From Anaerolineales bacterium (GTDB lineage Bacteria > Chloroflexota > Anaerolineae > Anaerolineales > E44-bin32): a stretch of DNA of 6,603 nucleotides. The notes under the pieces are model-generated. The model was not told the origin of the DNA. It worked only from the letters and a program-made list of their open reading frames with translations, and made no database searches. This document shows, one piece after another, positions 1-5,206 of this stretch (position 1 is its first letter; each line of letters starts with the position of its first letter). The DNA is taken from positions 1 to 6,603 of the forward strand of contig DAOUTT010000132.1 of the NCBI GenBank assembly GCA_030668545.1, in the 5' to 3' direction. A program made the translations under genes and the position numbers.

Positions 1-956
1 CCGATCATGCCTTTGCCGGCAGCGAACTCCAGGAATGCGCCTTCGAGGTCCTTGTACTCCTCATTCATAACGAAGCATATATTCATCCTCGAACGATCTT
101 CTCTCGCGACTGTGCCTACAAATAATTTATTGCGATCGATTTCGTTGTAGAGGAGATCGGCTTTCTCGTTCTTGATTTTCTCAATTGCCGGCATGCCGCC
201 CTGATCCTTCAACCAGATAAGGGTTTGTAGAGCGCTGAACACAGCCATGACTGGAGGCGTGTTGAACATCGAACCTTTGCCGATGTGAGTTTTGTAGTCG
301 AGCATCGTTGGGATGTCACGGTCTACGTTTCCGAGAATGTCTTCCTTGATGATCACTATTGTTGCCCCTGCTGGTCCCAGGTTCTTCTGATCCCCGGCGT
401 AGATGATTCCGTATTTGGAGACATCGATCGGCCGGCTGAAAATATCGGAGGACATGTCCGCCACGAGGGGCATAGCCACATCCAGATCTTCCAGGATCTC
501 GGTCCCTTTGATGGTGTTGTTCGTGGTGATGTGGAAATAATCCGCATCCGCAGGGATCTCGTAGTCCTTGGGAATGTAGCTGAAATCCTTGTCCGCGGAC
601 GAGGCAACCTCGACCATCTCCCCGAACAGCTTGGCTTCTTTCATGGCCTTCGTGGCCCAGGTCCCTGTGTTCAGGTATGCAGATTTCGCCTTCATGAGGT
701 TGTAAGGGACCATGAGAAACTGTGTGCTCGCGCCGCCCCCCAGGAACAGCACCGAGTATCCATCCGGGATTTCGAGCAGTTCCTTAATCAGCGCTTGGGC
801 TTCATCCATCACCGCCTGAAACTCTTTGCTGCGGTGTGATATCTCCATGATGGAGAGACCGGATCCGGCGAAATCCTTAAGGGCTTCAATTGTCTTATCG
901 ATGGTGAATTGAGGCATAATCGATGGGCCGGCGTAGAAATTATGTTTCTTTTTCAT
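1..956 (-). CDS. serC: Phosphoserine aminotransferase SerC, C-terminus cut off by the window edge
   Basis: This is a PLP enzyme that converts 3-phosphohydroxypyruvate plus glutamate to 3-phosphoserine plus 2-oxoglutarate in cytosolic serine biosynthesis. The frame reads without a stop from the ATG at 956 to the left edge, giving 318 codons. The family is about 360 residues long, so roughly 40 C-terminal residues lie outside. Family landmarks are the N-terminal NFYAGPSIMP (residues 6-15), HRSKEF (41-46), the cofactor-phosphate loop FLGGGASTQF (71-80), TGTW (97-100), TTNNTIKG (144-151), and the Schiff-base lysine K191 in YAGDQKNLGPAG (186-197). FNTPP (231-235) follows. The ATG is preceded by AAAGAGGAT at 963-971, a good ribosome binding site about 7 bases away. 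The gene is divergent from the glycine/one-carbon gene at 1313. The family call is firm from the motifs. The overall appearance is closer to the short bacterial SerC type than to other class V aminotransferases. Confidence 0.95.
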   Translation of the reverse strand, partial: MKKKHNFYAGPSIMPQFTIDKTIEALKDFAGSGLSIMEISHRSKEFQAVMDEAQALIKELLEIPDGYSVLFLGGGASTQFLMVPYNLMKAKSAYLNTGTWATKAMKEAKLFGEMVEVASSADKDFSYIPKDYEIPADADYFHITTNNTIKGTEILEDLDVAMPLVADMSSDIFSRPIDVSKYGIIYAGDQKNLGPAGATIVIIKEDILGNVDRDIPTMLDYKTHIGKGSMFNTPPVMAVFSALQTLIWLKDQGGMPAIEKIKNEKADLLYNEIDRNKLFVGTVAREDRSRMNICFVMNEEYKDLEGAFLEFAAGKGMI

Positions 957-1065
957 GTTCTTATCCTCTTTTGAACCTTGGAACGGCAGCGGATGGGAGA
1001 AAAATTGAAGATTGTTTCAGCGTTTTCTTGAGTGCGATCTCGCAGAAACTCCTTGTCGAGATAGG

Positions 1066-1079
1066 ATGGTCAGTACCAT
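1066..1079. promoter_or_regulatory. Palindrome in the divergent promoter region, possible shared operator
   Basis: The sequence is ATGGT-CAGT-ACCAT, with perfect 5-bp arms and a 4-bp centre. It overlaps the candidate -35 of the rightward promoter and touches the candidate -10 of the leftward (serC) promoter. A regulator bound here could affect both the serine-synthesis and the glycine/one-carbon genes. The TGGT/ACCA half-sites resemble GntR/FadR-type operators, but the spacing is one base longer than in FadR sites. No regulator gene is in the window. Five-base arms can arise by chance. Confidence 0.3.
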
Positions 1080-1096
1080 TATAGTAAAGATATGAT
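1067..1096 (+). promoter_or_regulatory. Candidate promoter for the 65-codon frame and the glyA-gcvT fusion
   Basis: TGGTCA (1067-1072) matches the -35 consensus at four of six positions. TATGAT (1091-1096) matches the -10 consensus at five of six, with an 18-bp spacer. Transcription would start near 1103, leaving only a short leader before the GTG at 1116. The region is clearly more AT-rich than the flanking genes, as expected for a promoter. Confidence 0.4.
1078..1083 (-). promoter_or_regulatory. Candidate -10 element of the serC promoter
   Basis: Read on the minus strand this is a perfect TATAAT hexamer, followed downstream by serC after a leader of about 115 bases. No recognisable -35 hexamer sits 16-18 bases upstream, so the promoter would need an activator or be otherwise non-canonical. 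The hexamer overlaps one arm of the palindrome at 1066-1079. The call is inference from sequence only. Confidence 0.35.
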
Positions 1097-1115
1097 AAAC
1101 ATAGTGTGAGTTTTA

Positions 1116-1313
1116 GTGTTATTTGACATATTAAATCAGCCTAAGTGCAACTTGGAGCGGTGGGTGACTTCGTATTATTGTACATATGAGCCTAAAGGTT
1201 ATCTTCCATATCATGATGGTTCACCCTCGTACGAAGCCGTATCTATCAACTATTCCTTGGAGAACCAGAGTCTAGATGAAAGTGTCCTTCATGTGCTAAA
1301 GGAGTTGCTCTAG
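1116..1313 (+). CDS. Possible small protein of unknown function, upstream of and overlapping glyA-gcvT
   Basis: This is a 65-codon frame that I do not recognise. It starts at GTG 1116, since a stop at 1107-1109 excludes anything further upstream in frame. It ends in TAG at 1311-1313, whose last base is the first base of the fusion gene's GTG, an arrangement typical of translational coupling. The predicted protein is soluble and rich in tyrosine, with two cysteines (residues 11 and 22) and a probable C-terminal helix (SLDESVLHVLKELL). There is no signal peptide or membrane segment. The ribosome binding site is weak (GTGAG about five bases upstream). The stretch is more AT-rich than its neighbours and codon use looks different, so it could be a chance frame in a leader, a recently acquired small gene, or a leader peptide. 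The tight overlap favours a real gene; the weak start argues against it. Confidence 0.4.
   Translation: MLFDILNQPKCNLERWVTSYYCTYEPKGYLPYHDGSPSYEAVSINYSLENQSLDESVLHVLKELL
1298..1304 (+). promoter_or_regulatory. Ribosome binding site that fixes the GTG start of the fusion gene
   Basis: AAAGGAG lies 8 bases before the GTG at 1313. An in-frame stop at 1277-1279, with no start codon between it and 1313, leaves GTG as the first possible start. The site is inside the end of the 65-codon frame, so translation of that frame would pass over it. Confidence 0.75.
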
Positions 1314-4300
1314 TGGCCTATCCCTACTTCAACACTGCGCTCGAAGACCTTGATCCGGATGTTCATCAACTCATTCAATTGGAAGCCGAAAGGCAGAGGA
1401 GGAGGATCATCCTCATCCCCAGCGAGAGCGCTTCTCCTGTGGCCGTTCGCGAAGCCTTAGGATCGACCTTTCAGAACATATATGCAGAAGGGTACCCGAC
1501 CGAAGATACACGCTGGATGAGTGAAGATGAAATTCTGGATTACAGCACCCGGCTGGCATTTTATCGCCGCTACTCCGACCCACGTTATTACAAAGGGGTG
1601 GAATACGCTGATACGGTTGAAGCCCTGGCACGCCGCCGCTGCGCAGAGGCCTTTGCCACGGAGGATTTTTCTGCCGACGATATCTACGTCAATGTCCAGG
1701 CGCTGTCGGGCGCTCCTGCGAATAATGCCGTATTTCAAGCGCTGCTGAACCCCGGGGACACCGTGTTGAGCATGGACCTGCTTCACGGAGGGCATCTCTC
1801 GCATGGATCGCCAGCCAACCGTTCGGGAAAATACTTCAATATCGTGCCTTACACCATTAACCCGGAAACAGGGAAGATTGATTATGAGGTGATAGAGAAG
1901 TTAGCGCTGGAGCATAAACCAAAACTGATTATCGGCGGCTTTTCCTCCTATCCCTGGACTGTAGATTGGGAGAAATTCCGATCGATTGCCGATCTCGTTG
2001 GCGCATATCTTCTGGCCGACATCGCCCATGTTGCCGGGCTGGTGGTCGCCGGTGAATTTCCCTCACCTCTTGGGCATGCCCTTGTGATTACCTCCACAAC
2101 GCATAAATCGCTCTATGGCCCACGCGGAGCGATCATCATGACCACCGACTCCGAGCTCTCATCCAAGATCGACATGGCCGTTTTTCCGGGCGAGCAAGGT
2201 GGCCCGCACGTCAACGTCTACGCGGCGATGTGCTTGATCTTCAAATATGCCCAATCCGACGAATTCAATAAGTTACAGCATCAAGTGGTGAAGAACTGCG
2301 CCAAACTTGCCCGCCATCTGCAATCGCGAGGGTTCGAGATCGCCTACGGCGGCACAAACACCCACCTGATGAATCTGGATTGCAAATCCGTCGTGGGACC
2401 GGATGGGACACCGCTGTCCGGCGACCAGGCCGCCCGGATTCTGGATTTGGTGGGCATCGTCGTCAATCGCAATACCCTGCCGGGGGACGAAACTGCGTAC
2501 GATGCTTCCGGCATCCGCATGGGCGCTCCATGGATCAGTGAGATCGGCTTCAAAGAAAAGCAGGTGGCCGAACTGGCGGATATCATCGCCGATGTTCTCC
2601 AGACCACAGTCCCCTGCCGCTTCAAGTGCCGCGATGAAAGCGATATCCGCGGCAAGGTGGATTTCAAGGTCATCGAAGAAGCCAAACTGCGCGTGATTGG
2701 CCTGCTCGAGTCGCTTGGATTTGAAGCTGAAGCGGACGATACAGGGTATCCCCACTACTACACGATCAGCGACCCGCTAGCGAACGAGGGTGAGCGGATC
2801 GTCTATGACATCGTCGGCGAGCGGGCGCAGCCGTTCCTGACCTTCGCTCTGACCAGCGATCTAGAGGATATCAATCCCGGGGACAGCCAGGCTACTAGCA
2901 TGATCACCCCCGAAGGTGAAGTCGACGGGACCTTGACCTGCGTGTCAACTGCGGAATATCGCCTGACGGTTCCCAGAGAGAAGGCGAGTTTATCGGCTGC
3001 GTGGCTGAGGGCGCTCTCGGATGGTTATGTTCGCATTGATGATGATGTTCTCAGGAAACCGATTGGACCGGTGTGGGTACAGGAATCAGAAGTTGAGCCG
3101 TCTCCCATCGCTGAGGGCGATCCCATCGGCAAATATAAACCGTATTTCATCGGCATCGAGGGTGTGGATATTGAGGGTGGAGATGCGCTTCCGGAGTTTG
3201 CCTGGGAGGAACCCGAGCACGAGGAGCCGAAGCTCACAGCGCTCAACGCCACACATCGCCAGATGGGTGCGAAGATGGTCGTCTTTGCCGGGTGGGATAT
3301 GCCGGTTTGGTATTCCTCGGTCCTCGAAGAGCATCTTGCCGTGCGCCAGGCTGCCGGGCTTTTCGATGTCTCCCACATGGGTGTTTACCAGGCAGAGGGT
3401 CCGGACGCAGCCATCTTTTTAAACAGCGTCTGCCCGAACGATATATGCGGGAATGATGTATACCGCTTGAAAGTTGGCAGCTCACTGTATACACAACTCC
3501 TTGATCAGGAAGCCAATGTGATTGACGACCTGATCATCTACCGTAGAGAACCAGAGAAGTATCTGATGGTGGTGAATGCATCCAACGATGATAAGGATTG
3601 GGCCTGGCTGAACGCTGTTCGCGAGGGCAAAGTGAGGATCGATCGGGCGCGCCCCTGGGCGAGGGTTTTTGGCCGAGGCGTGACCCTGCGTAACTTGCGC
3701 GACCCAAAGGAAGGGGCAGATATGCGCGTGGACATCGCCCTTCAGGGACCACGCTCACGGGAGATCCTACTCTCTCTGGATTGCGATGAGGCTGCCCGCA
3801 AGCGAATTCTTAAACTCGAACGCACAGAGTTGTGCGAGACCGTGATCGGCGGGTTCGATTTGGTCGTCTCGCGCACGGGCTATACCGGCGAAGAGATGGC
3901 TTTCGAGCTTTTCGTACACCCCGAGAAATCTGTGGCACTTTGGAAAGCCTTGCTGGACGTTGGTGAACCTTTTGGGCTGAAACCGGTTGGATTGGGGGCG
4001 CGCGACTCGCTGCGAACCGAGGCCGGACTGCCGCTTTATGGAAACGAAATGGGCGGAGCGTTGAATCTGACGGTCGGTGAAGCTGGTTTCCGTACCTTTG
4101 TGAAGGGGTATAAACCGTGGTTCATCGGCAGGGATGCATTTCTAGAGCGTGATGAGGCTCGCCAATCTGAGGTCGTCCGCTTCCGGTTCAATGACAAAGG
4201 CGTACGCATGGCGCATCTGGGCGACCCGGTTGTCGATAAACGCGGCAGGACGATCGGCGTGGTCACCAGCTGTGCTGTGGACAGCGACGGCACCCTGACC

Positions 4301-4462
4301 GGGCAGGCTTATTTGGGTCTCGAATGTTCGAAAGTGGGCACACCGATTTGCATCTTCCAGAGCGCCCCGGGAAAGGCGAGCAAAGCCCCCGCGGATTTAA
4401 ACGTCGGCGATAAGGTCTCGATCCCAACCCCGGCCACTGTTATCACCCGCTTCCCGGAGTAG
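1313..4462 (+). CDS. Fusion of serine hydroxymethyltransferase (GlyA) and glycine-cleavage aminomethyltransferase (GcvT)
   Basis: This 1049-residue cytosolic protein joins two folate enzymes. Residues 1-430 are SHMT (serine + THF to glycine + methylene-THF). They show LIPSES (34-39), YAEGYP (57-62), HGGHLSHGSP (158-167), D236 and H239 in ADIAHVAGL, the PLP lysine K265 in STTHKSLYGPRG, FPGEQGGP (291-298) and R402 in SGIRMGAP. A 27-30 residue insertion (about 63-90) sits before the active-site YY pair (92-93). Residues 635-1049 are T-protein, which transfers the aminomethyl carbon from lipoyl-GcvH to THF and releases ammonia. They show FAGWDMPVWY (658-667), FDVSHMG (684-690), the folate-site DD at 738-739, VVNASN (753-758), LQGP (810-813), SRTGYTGE (853-860) and RDSLRTEAGLPLYGNEM (897-913). 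Residues about 500-580 resemble a degenerate GcvT/YgfZ segment. The frame is continuous with no sign of a frameshift, and both active sites look intact. Both halves handle methylene-THF, so channelling is plausible but inferred. The family calls are firm; the linker is uncertain. Confidence 0.95.
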   Translation: MAYPYFNTALEDLDPDVHQLIQLEAERQRRRIILIPSESASPVAVREALGSTFQNIYAEGYPTEDTRWMSEDEILDYSTRLAFYRRYSDPRYYKGVEYADTVEALARRRCAEAFATEDFSADDIYVNVQALSGAPANNAVFQALLNPGDTVLSMDLLHGGHLSHGSPANRSGKYFNIVPYTINPETGKIDYEVIEKLALEHKPKLIIGGFSSYPWTVDWEKFRSIADLVGAYLLADIAHVAGLVVAGEFPSPLGHALVITSTTHKSLYGPRGAIIMTTDSELSSKIDMAVFPGEQGGPHVNVYAAMCLIFKYAQSDEFNKLQHQVVKNCAKLARHLQSRGFEIAYGGTNTHLMNLDCKSVVGPDGTPLSGDQAARILDLVGIVVNRNTLPGDETAYDASGIRMGAPWISEIGFKEKQVAELADIIADVLQTTVPCRFKCRDESDIRGKVDFKVIEEAKLRVIGLLESLGFEAEADDTGYPHYYTISDPLANEGERIVYDIVGERAQPFLTFALTSDLEDINPGDSQATSMITPEGEVDGTLTCVSTAEYRLTVPREKASLSAAWLRALSDGYVRIDDDVLRKPIGPVWVQESEVEPSPIAEGDPIGKYKPYFIGIEGVDIEGGDALPEFAWEEPEHEEPKLTALNATHRQMGAKMVVFAGWDMPVWYSSVLEEHLAVRQAAGLFDVSHMGVYQAEGPDAAIFLNSVCPNDICGNDVYRLKVGSSLYTQLLDQEANVIDDLIIYRREPEKYLMVVNASNDDKDWAWLNAVREGKVRIDRARPWARVFGRGVTLRNLRDPKEGADMRVDIALQGPRSREILLSLDCDEAARKRILKLERTELCETVIGGFDLVVSRTGYTGEEMAFELFVHPEKSVALWKALLDVGEPFGLKPVGLGARDSLRTEAGLPLYGNEMGGALNLTVGEAGFRTFVKGYKPWFIGRDAFLERDEARQSEVVRFRFNDKGVRMAHLGDPVVDKRGRTIGVVTSCAVDSDGTLTGQAYLGLECSKVGTPICIFQSAPGKASKAPADLNVGDKVSIPTPATVITRFPE

Positions 4463-4473
4463 GTCGAGACCAT

Positions 4474-4500
4474 TGTAGGGGCACGGCAACGCCGTGCCCC
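4474..4500. repeat. Dispersed TGTAGGGGC-type palindrome, copy 1, 12 bp after glyA-gcvT
   Basis: A perfect 10-bp stem GGGGCACGGC (4478-4487) pairs with GCCGTGCCCC (4491-4500) around an AAC loop, preceded by TGTA. The sequence after it is not a T-run, so it is a poor classical terminator. It could still block readthrough or stabilise the 3' end of the mRNA. It shares its left flank with the elements at 4565 and 6469 and its core with the one at 6513. Confidence 0.7.
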
Positions 4501-4564
4501 AACTTGATTTGATCAATAAATGTAATATCAACCCGTTGTGCGGCATCTATCCAAGTTCATCATC

Positions 4565-4594
4565 TGTAGGGGCGAACCGCCGGCTCGCCCCTAC
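4565..4594. repeat. Dispersed TGTAGGGGC-type palindrome, copy 2
   Basis: Perfect 10-bp arms GTAGGGGCGA (4566-4575) and TCGCCCCTAC (4585-4594) enclose ACCGCCGGC, which can add two further C-G pairs. This is a small REP-like element in the gap between the convergent glyA-gcvT and flp genes. It is 65 bp from copy 1 (GTAGGGGC flank shared, core different). Confidence 0.7.
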
Positions 4595-4611
4595 TCCCGA
4601 TTAAACGCCCA

Positions 4612-4637
4612 GAGCCCCAGCCAATAGACTGGGGCTC
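4612..4637 (-). terminator. Hairpin downstream of the flp pilin gene, probable terminator
   Basis: Perfect 9-bp arms GAGCCCCAG (4612-4620) and CTGGGGCTC (4629-4637) flank an 8-base loop. On the minus strand the hairpin starts about 42 bases after the pilin stop codon and is followed by GGGCGTTTAAT, which has only a short T-rich stretch. It differs from the TGTAGGGGC repeats and is placed as a terminator for the pilin mRNA. It may also face transcripts arriving from glyA-gcvT. Confidence 0.5.
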
Positions 4638-4678
4638 CGGACCTTGGAGGGAGAGTACGATCTAGTCCAATGTATTGA

Positions 4679-4825
4679 TTAGATGGCGTTGACAATGCCG
4701 CTAAAAACGTTACCGATCGCCGGGCCCAAGAGAGCCAGAATCACGATAACCACGACTGCGACTAGAACCAGGATCAATGCGTACTCAACCAGGCCCTGTC
4801 CCTTCTCTTTCGGAGCAAATAACAT
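4679..4825 (-). CDS. Flp/Fap-type (Tad) pilin precursor, 48 residues
   Basis: This is a type IVb pilin subunit, the structural protein of thin adhesive Flp pili. The short leader MLFAPKEKG (1-9) is followed by QGLVEYALILV and a hydrophobic helix (about 12-34), then a short tail GPAIGNVFSGIVNAI. Cleavage after G9 by a prepilin peptidase places glutamate at +5 (E14) and tyrosine at +6 (Y15), the hallmark of Flp pilins. The mature protein would be 39 residues in the inner membrane and the pilus. The start is fixed by a near-perfect ribosome binding site four bases upstream. It stands alone: no tad assembly genes (tadA/B/C, cpaB, rcpA, prepilin peptidase) are in the window. It is preceded by a 381-bp noncoding region and followed by a hairpin, so it is probably transcribed singly. 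The family call is strong from the motif, though the gene is very short. Confidence 0.88.
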   Translation of the reverse strand: MLFAPKEKGQGLVEYALILVLVAVVVIVILALLGPAIGNVFSGIVNAI

Positions 4826-4829
4826 ACTT

Positions 4830-4837
4830 ACCTCCTT
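4830..4837 (-). promoter_or_regulatory. Strong ribosome binding site of the pilin gene
   Basis: Read on the minus strand, AAGGAGGT is followed by AAGT and then the ATG at 4825. This is a full match to the anti-Shine-Dalgarno sequence with close spacing, and suggests high translation, as expected for a major pilin. It confirms the start of this very short gene. Confidence 0.85.
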
Positions 4838-4894
4838 ATAACTTGGGGTGCTCATTAGAGCTCCGATACGGCTGGATAACGATCTAACTGTTAC

Positions 4895-4920
4895 CAGAAT
4901 AACACAGTGTTGGCTTTCTG
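4895..4920. promoter_or_regulatory. Nested inverted repeat about 75 bp upstream of the pilin start
   Basis: The inner palindrome AACAC-A-GTGTT (4901-4911) is enclosed by the outer arms CAGAA (4895-4899) and TTCTG (4916-4920). It lies at a distance suited to an operator or activator site for the pilin gene on the minus strand. Function is inferred from position and symmetry alone. Confidence 0.3.
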
Positions 4921-4981
4921 AACCTTACAGCCAGCTTGCAGCTTCGACATCGACCGGGTGGGTCTTCCGAGCCACCGTTCT

Positions 4982-5087
4982 GGACCTTCCCGGTAGGTCC
5001 CGCCATTCCCTGGTCAGGCGGAGGGTATATGGCGAGCGGTGCGGTCAAATTAATCCGAGGTCTGACGGGACCCAAAAAACTTACCGG
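4982..5087. other. Possible structured RNA segment with two competing pairings
   Basis: The 13-base stretch CCGGTAGGTCCCG (4990-5002) can pair over about 85 bases with CGGGACC (5066-5072) plus TACCGG (5082-5087), leaving a 9-base bulge. Part of the same stretch can instead form a local 6-bp hairpin, GGACCT (4982-4987) with AGGTCC (4995-5000). The two pairings exclude each other. If transcribed in the pilin direction it would be a leader element. I match it to no known riboswitch class, and the long-range pairing could be chance. Confidence 0.25.
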
Positions 5088-5118
5088 TACAAGGGATAAC
5101 GGTGGGGCAGGGTGATTG

Positions 5119-5135
5119 TTACGCGCTGCGTGTAA
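5119..5135. promoter_or_regulatory. 17-bp imperfect palindrome, operator-like
   Basis: TTACGCGC-T-GCGTGTAA is symmetrical at seven of eight positions around a central T. It lies 72 bp beyond the stop of the acyltransferase gene and about 295 bp upstream of the pilin start. A loop of one base makes it a poor RNA hairpin, so a binding site for a dimeric regulator is the more natural reading. No T-run follows, so it is not a classical terminator. Confidence 0.3.
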
Positions 5136-5206
5136 TCCGTTGGTACTAGGCGTGAGGGTGTTCGTGCGGATCATTCTGGAGACGATCTCAATGAAGAAAT
5201 TGATTC

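Larger units (their letters stand above)
4838..5206. other. Noncoding 369-bp region upstream of the pilin gene, rich in dyads
   Basis: No convincing gene is visible on either strand: frames present lack ribosome binding sites and protein-like composition. The region must hold the pilin promoter, but I see no clear -35/-10 pair. It does contain several inverted repeats, listed separately: 4895-4920, 4982-5087 and 5119-5135. GGATAACG occurs twice (4874-4881 and 5094-5101). No tRNA fold or known riboswitch consensus was recognised. Confidence 0.6.

Noticed and set aside
285..839. 184-codon frame on the plus strand
   Set aside because: It lies wholly inside serC on the opposite strand, and the serC frame has clear family motifs. 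It is a shadow frame.
957..1312. Glycine riboswitch before the glyA-gcvT gene
   Set aside because: Glycine-cleavage genes often have one, so I looked for its conserved core blocks and tandem architecture in the leader. They are not present, and the leader is AT-rich and largely occupied by the 65-codon frame.
2273..2755. 160-codon frame on the minus strand
   Set aside because: It is antisense to the SHMT part of the fusion, with no ribosome binding site or recognisable motif.
4474..4594. CRISPR array
   Set aside because: The two palindromes share only the TGTAGGGGC flank, have different cores and no regular spacer pattern. They fit a REP-like repeat family.
4884..5174. 96-codon minus and 83-codon plus frames in the gap before the pilin gene
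   Set aside because: They overlap each other, lack convincing ribosome binding sites and have compositions unlike real proteins. The region is better read as noncoding with dyads.
4838..5206. tRNA or known small RNA in the 369-bp gap
   Set aside because: No cloverleaf, anticodon arm or T-loop consensus could be traced on either strand.
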